From NCBI RefSeq assembly GCF_017161445.1, contig NZ_CP071060.1, positions 806,001 to 870,000 of the forward strand: 64,000 nt of DNA, in the 5' to 3' direction. Both the position numbers and the translations under genes were made by a program. Shown here piece after piece: positions 17,770 to 26,451 of this stretch (the stretch's first letter is position 1; each line of letters begins with the position of its first letter). The notes beneath the pieces were generated by a model, which saw only the letters and a list, made by a program, of their open reading frames with translations, made no database searches and was not told the origin of the DNA. Source of the stretch: Niveibacterium microcysteis (GTDB lineage Bacteria > Pseudomonadota > Gammaproteobacteria > Burkholderiales > Rhodocyclaceae).

Positions 17770-19251
17770 ATGCGTTACAAGGATCTGCGCGACTTCATTG
17801 CGCAACTCGAAAGCCGCGGCGAGCTCAAGCGCATCGCCCATCCGGTGGATACACACCTTGAGATGACCGAGATTGCCGACCGCGTTTTGCGTGCGGGCGG
17901 TCCGGCGCTCTTGTTCGAGAACGCGCACACGCAGGGGCGTACGTGCGCGATGCCTGTTCTGGCCAACCTTTTCGGTACGCCGCAGCGCGTGGCCTATGGC
18001 ATGGGCGAGGACGGTGACTGGAAGACGGCCTTGCGCGAAGTCGGCAAGTTGCTCGCCTTCCTGAAGGAGCCCGAGCCACCGAAGGGGCTTAAGGATGCCT
18101 GGGAGAAGCTGCCGATCTTCAAGCAGGTGATGAACATGTCGCCGAAGGTCGTCGGTTCTGCGCCGTGTCAGGAGGTCGTATGGGAGGGCAAGGACGTCGA
18201 CCTGTCGCGTCTGCCGATCCAGCACTGCTGGCCGGGTGATGCTGCGCCCCTGATCACTTGGGGACTGGTCGTGACGCGCGGCCCGCACAAACAGCGTCAG
18301 AACCTTGGCATCTACCGCCAGCAGGTGCTCGGACCTAACCGGGTCATCATGCGCTGGTTGGCGCATCGAGGTGGCGCGCTGGATTTTCGCGAACATCAGC
18401 AAGCAAATCCGGGAAAACCATTTCCGGTTGCCGTGGTGCTCGGCTGCGATCCGGCGACCATCCTGGGGGCGGTGACGCCTGTGCCCGATAGCCTGTCCGA
18501 GTACCAGTTCGCCGGCCTGTTGCGCGGGGCGAAGACTGAATTGGTGAAGTGCCTCGGCTCCGAGTTGCAGGTTCCCGCGTCGGCCGAGATCGTGCTTGAA
18601 GGCGTGATCCACCCCGATGATATGGCGCCCGAAGGCCCCTACGGTGACCACACCGGCTACTACAACGAGGTATCGGACTTCCCGGTGTTTACGATCGAAC
18701 GCATCACGATGCGCCGTAACCCGATCTACCACAGCACCTACACCGGTAAACCGCCGGATGAGCCGGCGATGCTTGGGCTCGCGCTCAACGAAGTATTCGT
18801 GCCGCTGTTGCAGAAGCAGTTTCCGGAGATTGTCGACTTCTATCTGCCGCCGGAGGGCTGCTCCTACCGGCTGGCGGTGGTGAGCATCAAGAAGGCCTAC
18901 CCGGGCCACGCCAAACGCGTGATGTTCGGTATCTGGAGCTTCCTGCGCCAGTTCATGTACACCAAGTTCATCATCGTCGTGGATGACGATGTCGACGTGC
19001 GCGACTGGAAAGAAGTGATCTGGGCGATGACCACGCGGGTAGATGCGACGCGCGACACTACGCTGGTCGACAACACGCCGATCGACTACCTTGATTTTGC
19101 TTCACCGGTCGCGGGGCTCGGCAGCAAGATGGGCCTGGACGCGACCAACAAATGGCCGGGTGAAACGCAGCGCGAGTGGGGTACGCCTATCGTCATGGAC
19201 GAGGCGGTCAAAGAGCGTGTCGACTCGATGTGGGGGCAGCTTGGGCTGTAG
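17770..19251 (+). CDS. ubiD: 4-hydroxy-3-polyprenylbenzoate decarboxylase UbiD
   Basis: A 493-residue prenylated-FMN-dependent decarboxylase that removes the carboxyl group of 3-polyprenyl-4-hydroxybenzoate in ubiquinone synthesis. The start [22 protein letters not shown] is canonical. [26 protein letters not shown] forms the prFMN/metal region, and the catalytic E-R-E set falls in this segment and in [27 protein letters not shown]. It lies divergent from the PEP-CTERM gene and apart from ubiCA. A terminator follows about 40 bp after the stop. Confidence 0.97.
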   Translation: MRYKDLRDFIAQLESRGELKRIAHPVDTHLEMTEIADRVLRAGGPALLFENAHTQGRTCAMPVLANLFGTPQRVAYGMGEDGDWKTALREVGKLLAFLKEPEPPKGLKDAWEKLPIFKQVMNMSPKVVGSAPCQEVVWEGKDVDLSRLPIQHCWPGDAAPLITWGLVVTRGPHKQRQNLGIYRQQVLGPNRVIMRWLAHRGGALDFREHQQANPGKPFPVAVVLGCDPATILGAVTPVPDSLSEYQFAGLLRGAKTELVKCLGSELQVPASAEIVLEGVIHPDDMAPEGPYGDHTGYYNEVSDFPVFTIERITMRRNPIYHSTYTGKPPDEPAMLGLALNEVFVPLLQKQFPEIVDFYLPPEGCSYRLAVVSIKKAYPGHAKRVMFGIWSFLRQFMYTKFIIVVDDDVDVRDWKEVIWAMTTRVDATRDTTLVDNTPIDYLDFASPVAGLGSKMGLDATNKWPGETQREWGTPIVMDEAVKERVDSMWGQLGL

Positions 19252-19290
19252 TGGTTGCCTTGATTCGCGTGGTTTGGTCGTGAAATGAAA

Positions 19291-19311
19291 AAAGGGGCGT
19301 CAAGCCCCTTT
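19291..19311. terminator. Bidirectional terminator after ubiD
   Basis: An 8-bp stem AAAGGGGC / GCCCCTTT with loop GTCAA, preceded by an A-run, lies between convergent ubiD and the HEAT-repeat lipoprotein gene. Confidence 0.85.
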
Positions 19312-19329
19312 CTGCATTTGGTGTCGCGT

Positions 19330-20319
19330 TCAAAGGTAGAGCGCGATCAGCTTCTTGGTCCAGACCGCACCACGATCGTTCTTGTCTTTCAGGCGGTCGA
19401 ACTCAGCCTGAAGGAAAGCCTTGGACTCCGGCGTATCGAGATCGCCGATCGCCTTCAGCGCGATCGCCCGGTCTTGCCAGATATCGGCACCGATGCCGCT
19501 GTAGAGGTTCTCGAGCAACTTTTGCTGGCTGGTCGCCTTCAGGATGCCGAGCGAGGAAATCGCAGCGAGGCGCACGTATTCCTGATTGTGCGCAGTCAGT
19601 TTGACGAGCGGCTCAATCGCGCGCGGATTGTTGCTGAAACCAAGCTGATAGACATCGAAGTAGCTGAGGGGGTTGGTCGCGGCTTCCGCGTTCACCTTGG
19701 CCACCAAGCGATCGATCTCTGAGTCGTCGGATTTGAGACCGTACACATCGCGGTTGATCTTTGCCGCGAGCTCTTTGGTGATCAGGCTCAACGGCTCGCT
19801 ATAGCATGGGTCGTTGAGTTCGTCGAAGCCCCACACCGGGACCTTGGCGCGCTTCACGTAGGCCGTCATCCGCTTCTTGCCGGCGGGTGTTGTGACGTCG
19901 GCCACCAGAAAGGTCAAGGTCACCATTGGCGAGAATCCGGTCGCGCGATGATTGTCGATGCCGACTTTGGAGATGCTGATTTCCATCGCCTGATTGCCAG
20001 CGCCCTGGGTTACAGGAATACCGCGAGCGACAAGTTCCTTTGTGGTGTGTTCAGCAACGAAGGCAACCGGATCGAGTGGTTTGCCTTTGGCAACGAAATT
20101 CATCGGGACGATCCAGGTCGAGAAGCTCGCCTTGTCGCTTGCTGGCCGGCTGTCGACGAAGTTCAACTGATCTTGCTTGCTGCGCGCTTCGCCGCTGAAC
20201 TTGTGTTCTGAGGGCACTGGATCCTTGATCGGGATAGTGAGGCCACCAGCCGCACAGCCAGCGAGCATCGAAACGACCAGCATGGCGGGGGCCAGCCGGC
20301 ACACAAACGTATGGAACAT
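19330..20319 (-). CDS. Lipoprotein with C-terminal HEAT-like repeats
   Basis: A 329-residue lipoprotein with lipobox LAGC (C22). Residues about 45-190 resemble the YajG-like fold by pattern only: a conserved opening strand, then GIPVTQGAGNQAMEISISKV and a long beta segment VTLTFLVADVTTPAGKKRMTAYVKRAK. From about residue 225, helical pairs (NPRAIEPLVKLTAHNQEYVRLAAISSLGIL, QDRAIALKAIGDLDTPESKAFLQAEFD) form HEAT-type repeats likely to bind a partner. AAGGAG lies upstream of the ATG. No operon partner is seen. The function is unknown. Confidence 0.75.
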   Translation of the reverse strand: MFHTFVCRLAPAMLVVSMLAGCAAGGLTIPIKDPVPSEHKFSGEARSKQDQLNFVDSRPASDKASFSTWIVPMNFVAKGKPLDPVAFVAEHTTKELVARGIPVTQGAGNQAMEISISKVGIDNHRATGFSPMVTLTFLVADVTTPAGKKRMTAYVKRAKVPVWGFDELNDPCYSEPLSLITKELAAKINRDVYGLKSDDSEIDRLVAKVNAEAATNPLSYFDVYQLGFSNNPRAIEPLVKLTAHNQEYVRLAAISSLGILKATSQQKLLENLYSGIGADIWQDRAIALKAIGDLDTPESKAFLQAEFDRLKDKNDRGAVWTKKLIALYL

Positions 20320-20571
20320 TGCTTTTCTTCTCCTTGATGGCTTCGCGCGCCCGCTTCGGTCTCGGTGCCGAGTCGGCAGCGTGCGTCGGCAATTGTGCCG
20401 GCTTTGGACTGGAACATTCGTGTCGAGGGCGCGACGAGATCATGGGGGCGGCCGATCTTGCGATAGTTTGCATTCTTGAGAGCCGCCACATCTCGAAGGC
20501 GCTGTTGCGGATTGCATCGGGTCGGCACACGCGGAACACTATGAACAGTTCTGGTGAGCGGAGCTCATGTC
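20320..20571. other. Intergenic region between the HEAT lipoprotein and the phosphoribosyltransferase genes
   Basis: About 250 bp between divergent genes. Apart from the ribosome binding sites of the two flanking genes (AAGGAG on the minus strand, GGAG on the plus strand) I see no open frame, terminator or convincing promoter. Confidence 0.5.
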
Positions 20572-21144
20572 ATGGATACCTCGGTACCAGGGGAACGCTT
20601 CACGCTTTACGATGCGCCGCGCCTTGAGCGGGTGATCGACTGGATGGCGGCGCAGGCCTTTCCGCTGCTCGCCGGGGCGGATGATCCGCTGTTGCTCGGC
20701 ATCCTTCGGCGCGGCGGGCCGCTGTCCGCGATGTTGCAGGCGCGGCTGCAGGCCATCTACGGCCTGGCGCTGCCGCGTTACGAAATCAAACTCAAGCGCT
20801 ATGGGGACGATCTGGCACTGTTGCACGCCGACACGCAACTGACGGAGAACGCCGAGTTTTCTGCGCGTGATCTTTCAAGCGCGACGGTGCTGGTGGTGGA
20901 CGACGTGCTCTACCAGGGGCACTCACTCGCCCGCGTTGTCGGCTACCTCACGCAGCGCGGGGCTGCGGCGGTTCATGCGGCGGTGTTGGCGGATCGCTGT
21001 GTGGCGTCGTTGCCGGTGAAGGCCGAAGTCGTCGGGCTGTGTTTGCAGTTGTCAGACCGCGACGTCGTTGAATGCCACGTGCCCCCGTACGAACCGGAGT
21101 TCAAGATCGAGCTGCTGCGGCCCACGCATTTCGGCGGCCGTTGA
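20572..21144 (+). CDS. PyrR-like phosphoribosyltransferase family protein
   Basis: A 190-residue type I phosphoribosyltransferase. The PRPP-binding motif ATVLVVDDVLYQGHSLARVVGYL is intact, with LLLGILRRGGPLSAMLQARLQ as the pyrophosphate loop region, and a C-terminal RDVVECHVPPYEPEFKIELL. The layout resembles PyrR/uracil PRTases, although PyrR in betaproteobacteria usually sits at pyrBC, which is absent here. ATG 20572 is preferred over an in-frame GTG at 20554 because GGAG falls nine bases before it. Convergent with the response regulator gene, five bases apart. The base substrate is undetermined. Confidence 0.75.
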   Translation: MDTSVPGERFTLYDAPRLERVIDWMAAQAFPLLAGADDPLLLGILRRGGPLSAMLQARLQAIYGLALPRYEIKLKRYGDDLALLHADTQLTENAEFSARDLSSATVLVVDDVLYQGHSLARVVGYLTQRGAAAVHAAVLADRCVASLPVKAEVVGLCLQLSDRDVVECHVPPYEPEFKIELLRPTHFGGR

Positions 21145-21149
21145 TTGGC

Positions 21150-21794
21150 TTACAGCCCGGTCCGTTTGCGTTCGACGGCGAAGCGCGCCAGTGCGGCGGA
21201 ACCGTCGAGTTCCAGCTTGCGTTTGATGTTGAGCCGATGCGTCTCGACGGTGCGCACCGATAGATCCAGCCGCTGAGCGATCTCCTTGCTCGACAGGCCT
21301 TCCGCAATGAAGGCGAGCACTTCCTTCTCGCGCTGCGTGAGCAGCGGGTCGGGCGTTGCGCCGTGTGCCAGCGCGTCTGCCACGCCAGCCGAGTAGTAGC
21401 GGCGGCCGGCCATCACGGTTTCGATGGCGGCGACGATCTCCTGCGCCGGGCTGTCCTTCAGTACATAGCCGCGGGCGCCGACGCGAAAGGCTTCGACGAC
21501 CACCTGCGGCTGGTCGTGCATGGTCAGCATCACGATGCGCAGGGCGGGGAATCGCTCGTGGCATTGGCGGGCGAGTTCCACCCCATTGGTGCCCGGCAGG
21601 CCGACATCCATCAGCGCGATGTCGGGCGAGTGCTGTTCGACCATCGTCAGCGCTTCGGCTGCCGAGCCGGCCTCGGCGACGACGCGGAAGCCGGGCACTG
21701 CTTCGAGCCTTGCCCTCACGCCATCCCGCACCAGCGGGTGGTCGTCGACGAGCAGGATGCGGATGGAGGAAGAACCGCCGGTTGGATGGGACAT
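21150..21794 (-). CDS. NarL/FixJ-type response regulator
   Basis: A 214-residue two-component regulator. The receiver domain spans residues 12-128 with phospho-acceptor D63 (ALMDVGLPG), acidic pair DD at 17-18 and K near 114 (YVLKDS). The LuxR-type HTH (LTQREKEVLAFIAEGLSSKEIAQRLDLSVRTVETHRLNIKRKL) occupies residues about 150-205. It begins four bases after the stop of the upstream sensor kinase, so the two form an operon and surely a cognate pair. Targets are unknown. Confidence 0.95.
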   Translation of the reverse strand: MSHPTGGSSSIRILLVDDHPLVRDGVRARLEAVPGFRVVAEAGSAAEALTMVEQHSPDIALMDVGLPGTNGVELARQCHERFPALRIVMLTMHDQPQVVVEAFRVGARGYVLKDSPAQEIVAAIETVMAGRRYYSAGVADALAHGATPDPLLTQREKEVLAFIAEGLSSKEIAQRLDLSVRTVETHRLNIKRKLELDGSAALARFAVERKRTGL

Positions 21795-21798
21795 CGTT

Positions 21799-23163
21799 TC
21801 AGGGCCGTAGCGCAGATTCGGGAAGCAGGGCTTCAATCGTCGTGCCCTCCGGGCCGGAACGCAAGTCGAAACGTCCGCCCAGCGTTTCCACCCGCTCGCG
21901 CATGCTGGAGAGCCCAAGGCCGCCGCGCGGGTGTTCGTGCACCTCGTCGAGATCGAACCCTTTGCCGTCGTCCGAAACCCGCAGGCGGACCCCGCCGTCA
22001 GCGCTTGAAAGCGCAACCCTGACCGTGTGCGCACCGGCATGGCGTTCGATATTCGCCAGTGCTTCCTGCACGACCCGGAAGAGCGCCGTCGCCACGGCTT
22101 CCGGCAGCGCGATGTCGCGGTCGGCGTCGCACTGCGCTGTGATTTGCGTGCGGGAGCCGAACTCGTTGACGATCTGCGACAGTGCGGGAGCGAGGCCCAG
22201 GTCGTCGAGCAGGGCGGGGCGTAGGCCGTGCGATATGCGGCGTATCTCGCGCAGCACTTCGTTCAGGCGGGTAATGCCGCGCGCGAGCGACTCGGCCACC
22301 GGTGCCAGGTCGTCGTGCTTGAGTGCTTCCAGGCGAACTTGAACCGACTCGAACATGTACTTCACCGACACCAGCCACTGGCTGACGCCGTCGTGCAGTT
22401 CGCGCGCGACGCGGGCGCGTTCGGTTTCCTGCGAGCGCACCACCTGGTGGGCGAGTGCGCGCATGCGCGCCTCGGCGTCGCGTTGATCCGACAGGTTCAG
22501 GGCAAGCCCGCCGACCGCCACCAGCAGCGCGGCAATGACGGCAATACCGGCGATCACGCCCAGCGTGGCGTTGATCGCGCGCGAGGCCTCACGGTCGATG
22601 CGCGCGCGGGCTTCGGCCAGGTCGTCGAGGTAGATGCCGGTACCAACCATCCAGCCCCACTTGGGCTCCAGCGCCACGTAGCCGAGCTTGCGTTCGAGCC
22701 TTCCGGTGGAAGGGCGTTGCCACATGAACTCGACGAATCCGCCGCCCGCCTTCGCTTGCGCGACCAGCCGCTGGATCGTCGGCGTGCCCTGCGGATCGCG
22801 CAGGTTCCAGAGATCTTGCCCCACCAGTTCGGGCTGGCGCGGGTGCATCAGGTTGCGGCCACCCATGTCATAGACGAAGAAGTAGCCGTCGCGCCCGTAG
22901 TCCAGCTTGGCTAGCGTTGCCAGCGCGGCGGTGCGCGCCGCTGCGTCATCGCCCTGGTTGTGCAGATGGGTCAGCGCGCCGAGCGCCAGTTCGACGTAGT
23001 GCTGCAACTCGGCTTTGCGCGCGGCCACCAGTACCGGCTCGACCGCCGCCAACTCGGCCTCGGCGAGCGCCCGTGACTCGATGCGCACGACAGCCGCCAC
23101 CGCGGCAATGGCAAGCAGCAGCGGGGCGACCGCAAGGATCAGGACTTTCAGACGGAGTTGCAT
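21799..23163 (-). CDS. Cache-domain sensor histidine kinase (HisKA_3 / NarX-like)
   Basis: A 454-residue membrane kinase. An N-terminal transmembrane helix (about 5-27), a periplasmic single-Cache domain (YVELALGALTHLH...KLDYGRDGYFFVYDMGGRNLMHPRQPELVGQDLWNLRDPQG..., GYVALEPKWGWMVGTGIYLDD) and a second helix (about 200-222) precede the HisKA_3 domain with His257 (ARVARELHDGVSQ) and a HATPase_c domain (VQEALANIERHAGA, VSDDGKGFD, GGLGLSSMRERVETLGG). Such Cache domains often bind small carboxylates, and the cstA-type operon lies about 1 kb away, but a link is speculative. ATG 23163 starts just before the first helix. Confidence 0.93.
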   Translation of the reverse strand: MQLRLKVLILAVAPLLLAIAAVAAVVRIESRALAEAELAAVEPVLVAARKAELQHYVELALGALTHLHNQGDDAAARTAALATLAKLDYGRDGYFFVYDMGGRNLMHPRQPELVGQDLWNLRDPQGTPTIQRLVAQAKAGGGFVEFMWQRPSTGRLERKLGYVALEPKWGWMVGTGIYLDDLAEARARIDREASRAINATLGVIAGIAVIAALLVAVGGLALNLSDQRDAEARMRALAHQVVRSQETERARVARELHDGVSQWLVSVKYMFESVQVRLEALKHDDLAPVAESLARGITRLNEVLREIRRISHGLRPALLDDLGLAPALSQIVNEFGSRTQITAQCDADRDIALPEAVATALFRVVQEALANIERHAGAHTVRVALSSADGGVRLRVSDDGKGFDLDEVHEHPRGGLGLSSMRERVETLGGRFDLRSGPEGTTIEALLPESALRP

Positions 23164-23389
23164 GCGGTGGGTGCGGCTTGGTGATCGACCGGTTATAGCA
23201 CCGAAGCACAGAATCGCAATCCCCGCGCCGCGGCCGTAGACAGGGCGGCCGACGCTTCGACAGCGACCGGCGCAGTGCAAACCGCACACCTGGCACTTCG
23301 CAAGTCGCCTTGCCCGTCGCCATGCAGCCTATCTATCCTGCATGATCAGAGCTGTCGTACCCCCAACCCCGTTCAAAGGAGAAGAGCCA

Positions 23390-23788
23390 ATGCCGACCGT
23401 GAAATGGAACCAGATCGGATCGATGAACCAGCAACTCGTGCTCGACCTGCGCGATGGCAAGGCGCGCTCGAGCGACTACCCTCTCGACAAGGTCCCCCCG
23501 GCGGGCTGGTTTCACAGTGGCTTTGACTACGACGTGAAGGGTTTCGGTCTGTATGCCTATCAGAACAAACGGCGACTTCCGAACGGCTGGTGGGGCGCTA
23601 AGTACTACTGCTTCAATGCAAACGGCATCGACATGAAGAAGCGCATCGTCCATATCTACAAGCTGGGCGAAGGCGGCGTGAAAAGCGACCATCATTTCTA
23701 CCGACTGATCCATACCAGCGGTAACCCCGGCGCGTACGACAACAACTACAGCACCTGCGAGGAGATCATCGACATCGATGCCACCTGA
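23390..23788 (+). CDS. Hypothetical protein of unknown family, 132 residues
   Basis: The start ATG at 23390 has an excellent ribosome site (AAAGGAG, eight bases upstream), which supports a real gene. I do not recognise the family. There is no signal peptide or membrane segment. The sequence is rich in aromatic residues and Gly/Asn (WFHSGFDYDVKGFGLYAY, LPNGWWGAKYYCFNANG, HHFYRLIHTSGNPGAYDNNYSTCEEIIDID), suggesting a compact beta-rich fold, perhaps with two cysteines (C in YYCF and STCEE). A terminator follows. It stands alone between a divergent sensor kinase and cstA. Confidence 0.7.
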   Translation: MPTVKWNQIGSMNQQLVLDLRDGKARSSDYPLDKVPPAGWFHSGFDYDVKGFGLYAYQNKRRLPNGWWGAKYYCFNANGIDMKKRIVHIYKLGEGGVKSDHHFYRLIHTSGNPGAYDNNYSTCEEIIDIDAT

Positions 23789-23825
23789 CTGAGCCTCCGC
23801 CGCCTCAATTTGCTGAGCTTCTATG

Positions 23826-23872
23826 ACCCCGCGCGAAGCACCGTTTTTGACGGTTGTTTTGGCGGGGTTTTC
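23826..23872 (+). terminator. Probable terminator after the 132-residue protein gene
   Basis: ACCCCGC (23826-23832) pairs with GCGGGGT (23862-23868), with an inner ACCG...CGGT stem, followed by TTTTCT. The long loop makes it less certain than simple hairpins. Confidence 0.65.
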
Positions 23873-24092
23873 TATGACCAAGTGTTCGTGGTGTCTCGAC
23901 GATTGTCAGGCGCGGCGTGTTGCCATCAGGGTTGCTTCCTACGTAAGGCTACGTAGCGAGCCTCGGTAGTCCTGCGGATGTGCAATCAAATCCGCTTATC
24001 GATACTTAAGCCAACGTCGCAGTTAGAGCGCTGACGTCGACTGATATCGATAACCCATGCGGCTTCTGTTCGGGCCAGCACTGGAGGAGACC
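23873..24092 (+). promoter_or_regulatory. Upstream region of cstA with paired TACGTA repeats
   Basis: This 220-bp region has no credible gene. It contains CTACGTA at 23939-23945 and again at 23949-23955, 10 bp apart, i.e. on the same face of the helix. Each holds the palindrome TACGTA. That pattern suits a dimeric response regulator of the NarL/FixJ type, but I cannot name the protein. GGAGGAG precedes the cstA start. No clear -35/-10 pair was found. Confidence 0.4.
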
Positions 24093-26156
24093 ATGAAACG
24101 CTTTCTGCCGCACCTCGGCTGGGCCGCACTAGCCCTGCTCGGTGCATCCGCACTTGCTGTTGTCGCGCTGAGCCGTGGCGAGACCATCAACGCCCTGTGG
24201 GTGGTGGTGGCCGCGGTTTCGGTCTATCTGATTGGCTACCGGTACTACGGCCTCTTCATCGCCAACAAGGTGGTCGGTGTTGATGGCTCGCGCATGACGC
24301 CGGCCTGGAAACACAACGACGGTTTGGACTATGTGCCGACCAACAAATACGTGCTCTACGGCCACCACTTTGCGGCCATTGCAGGGGCCGGCCCGCTCGT
24401 CGGCCCGGTGCTCGCAGCGCAGATGGGCTACCTGCCCGGCATGCTGTGGATCCTCGCGGGTGTGATCTTCGCTGGCGCGGTGCAGGACTTCATGGTGCTG
24501 TTCATCTCGACGCGCCGCGATGGCCGTTCGCTCGGCGACCTGATCAAGTCCGAGCTCGGGCCGATCCCGGGCGTGGTGGCGTTGTTCGGTACCTTCATGA
24601 TCATGGTGATCATCCTCGCGGTGCTCGCGCTGATCGTGGTGAAGGCGCTGACGGACTCGCCCTGGGGTTCCTTCACGGTGGCTGCGACGATCCCGATCGC
24701 GCTCTTCATGGGGGTCTACCTGCGCTTCATCCGCCCGGGCAAGATCGGCGAGATCTCGATCGTCGGCTTCGTGCTGCTGATGGCCGCCATCGTGTTCGGC
24801 GGCGACGTGGCGGCGAGCCCGACGTGGGGCCCGATGTTCACCTTCGACGGCAAGCAACTCACCTGGCTCTTGATCGGCTACGGTTTCATCGCCTCGGTGC
24901 TACCGGTTTGGCTGCTGCTCGCGCCGCGTGACTACCTCTCCACCTTCCTCAAGATCGGCACGATCATGGGGCTGGCGATCGGTATCGCGTTCGTTGCGCC
25001 GCATCTGAAGATGCCTGCGCTGACCAAGTTCGTTGATGGCACCGGCCCGGTGTGGGCAGGCCCGCTGTTCCCCTTCCTCTTCATCACCATCGCCTGCGGT
25101 GCCGTGTCCGGCTTCCATGCGCTGATTTCGTCCGGCACCACGCCGAAGCTGCTTGAAACCGAGAAGCACGCTGCCTTCATCGGCTACGGTGGCATGCTGA
25201 TGGAATCCTTCGTCGCGATCATGGCGCTGGTTGCCGCGTCTTGCGTCGAACCGGGGGTGTACTTCGCAATGAACAGCCCGGCCGCGGTGCTTGGCAAGAC
25301 TGCGGAAACCGCCGCGGTGGCGATCTCGCAGTGGGGCTTCGTCGTGACGCCGGAGATGCTCACGCAGGTAGCGGCCGATGTTGGCGAGAAGACCATCATC
25401 TCGCGTGCCGGTGGCGCGCCGACGCTCGCCGTCGGTATGGCGCAGATTCTTTCCGGCGCGATCGGCGGCAAGGCGATGATGGCTTTCTGGTACCACTTCG
25501 CGATCCTCTTCGAAGCGCTGTTCATCCTGACCGCGGTCGATGCGGGCACGCGTGCGGGCCGCTTCATGCTGCAGGATCTGCTGGGCACCTTCGTGCCCTC
25601 GCTCAAGCGCACTGAGTCGCTCGTCGCCAACCTGCTCGCCACTGGCCTCTGCGTGACGGCATGGGGTTACTTCCTGTACCAGGGCGTGGTCGACCCGCTT
25701 GGCGGCATCAACACCTTGTGGCCGCTGTTCGGTGTGGCGAACCAGATGCTTGCTGCCGTGGCGCTGATCCTGGCGACGGTGGTGCTGGTGAAGATGAAGC
25801 GCGAGCGCTATGCCTGGGTCACCGTCGTGCCGACGATCTGGCTGCTTGCCTGCACGCTGACCGCCGGCTGGCTGAAGATCTTCAGCGAGAACCCGAAGGT
25901 TGGCTTCCTCGCCCATGCCGCCAAGTTCAGCGGTGCGGCCGAGCGCGGCGAAGTGCTGGCGCCGGCGAAGAGCATCGAGCAGATGCAGCAGGTGATCTTC
26001 AACGACTATGTCGACGCTAGCTTGTGCGGCCTCTTCATCTTCGTGGTGCTGACCGTGCTGGTGTTCGGCATCCGCGCCGCCATGCGCGCCTACCGCATCA
26101 CGCATCCGACCGCGCAGGAATCGGCCTACCAGCCGATGCCGGCCAGCGCTGCGTAA
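24093..26156 (+). CDS. CstA/BtsT family carbon starvation transporter
   Basis: A 687-residue multi-spanning inner membrane protein of the CstA family, which imports pyruvate (BtsT, CstA in E. coli) or peptides. Family signatures include the conserved GYRYYGLFIANKVVGVD, TNKYVLYGHHFAAIAGAGPLVGPVLAAQMGYLPGMLWIL, VFAGAVQDFMVLFISTRRDGRSLG, ACGAVSGFHALISSGTTPKL and TAVDAGTRAGRFMLQDLLG; about 16-18 hydrophobic helices are visible. ATG 24093 follows GGAGGAG. The order cstA, YbdD/YjiX, YjiA is the same as yjiY-yjiX-yjiA of E. coli, which favours the BtsT branch. Whether it transports pyruvate here is inferred. Confidence 0.95.
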   Translation: MKRFLPHLGWAALALLGASALAVVALSRGETINALWVVVAAVSVYLIGYRYYGLFIANKVVGVDGSRMTPAWKHNDGLDYVPTNKYVLYGHHFAAIAGAGPLVGPVLAAQMGYLPGMLWILAGVIFAGAVQDFMVLFISTRRDGRSLGDLIKSELGPIPGVVALFGTFMIMVIILAVLALIVVKALTDSPWGSFTVAATIPIALFMGVYLRFIRPGKIGEISIVGFVLLMAAIVFGGDVAASPTWGPMFTFDGKQLTWLLIGYGFIASVLPVWLLLAPRDYLSTFLKIGTIMGLAIGIAFVAPHLKMPALTKFVDGTGPVWAGPLFPFLFITIACGAVSGFHALISSGTTPKLLETEKHAAFIGYGGMLMESFVAIMALVAASCVEPGVYFAMNSPAAVLGKTAETAAVAISQWGFVVTPEMLTQVAADVGEKTIISRAGGAPTLAVGMAQILSGAIGGKAMMAFWYHFAILFEALFILTAVDAGTRAGRFMLQDLLGTFVPSLKRTESLVANLLATGLCVTAWGYFLYQGVVDPLGGINTLWPLFGVANQMLAAVALILATVVLVKMKRERYAWVTVVPTIWLLACTLTAGWLKIFSENPKVGFLAHAAKFSGAAERGEVLAPAKSIEQMQQVIFNDYVDASLCGLFIFVVLTVLVFGIRAAMRAYRITHPTAQESAYQPMPASAA

Positions 26157-26172
26157 CAGAAACAGGCGAACG

Positions 26173-26370
26173 ATGTTTCGCGACCTCGCTCGCATGGGGC
26201 AAACCCTCCGTCAGGCAGCCCGCCTGATGGTGGGCCAGCCCGACTACGACACCTATGTTCAGCACATGCGCCTGACGCATCCTGAGCAGACGCCAATGAC
26301 CTACGAGGAATTCTTCCGCGAACGTCAGGACGCCCGCTTCGGTGCGAAGGGCAACGGCAAGTGTTGCTGA
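26173..26370 (+). CDS. YbdD/YjiX family small protein
   Basis: A 65-residue protein matching the YbdD/YjiX family that always accompanies CstA/BtsT: LARMGQTLRQAARLMVGQPDYDTYVQHMRLTHPEQTPMTYEEFFRERQDARFG is the full family signature, followed by a GKCC end. It lies 16 bases after the transporter stop and is surely cotranscribed. The role is thought to be in transporter function, and a paralogous small protein is needed for transport by CstA-type systems in E. coli; a direct contact is inferred. Confidence 0.93.
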   Translation: MFRDLARMGQTLRQAARLMVGQPDYDTYVQHMRLTHPEQTPMTYEEFFRERQDARFGAKGNGKCC

Positions 26371-26382
26371 GTCGCTGAACAC

Positions 26383-26400
26383 CCCCCGAGTGCTCGGGGG
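26383..26400 (+). other. GC-rich intergenic hairpin within the cstA operon
   Basis: CCCCCGAG / CTCGGGGG forms an 8-bp perfect stem with a two-base gap (so the real loop is larger) between yjiX and yjiA. No T-run follows, so it may stabilise mRNA ends or reduce downstream expression rather than terminate. Confidence 0.5.
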
Positions 26401-26451
26401 TCTGCACCGGCCGCGATGCAGACCCGCGCGCACTCCGCAAAGGAAACCGCC

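Noticed and set aside
23821..23879. CTATGACC direct repeat flanking the terminator after the 132-residue protein gene
   Set aside because: Eight bases is too short to count as a target-site duplication, and nothing between looks like an insertion; the span is explained by the hairpin.
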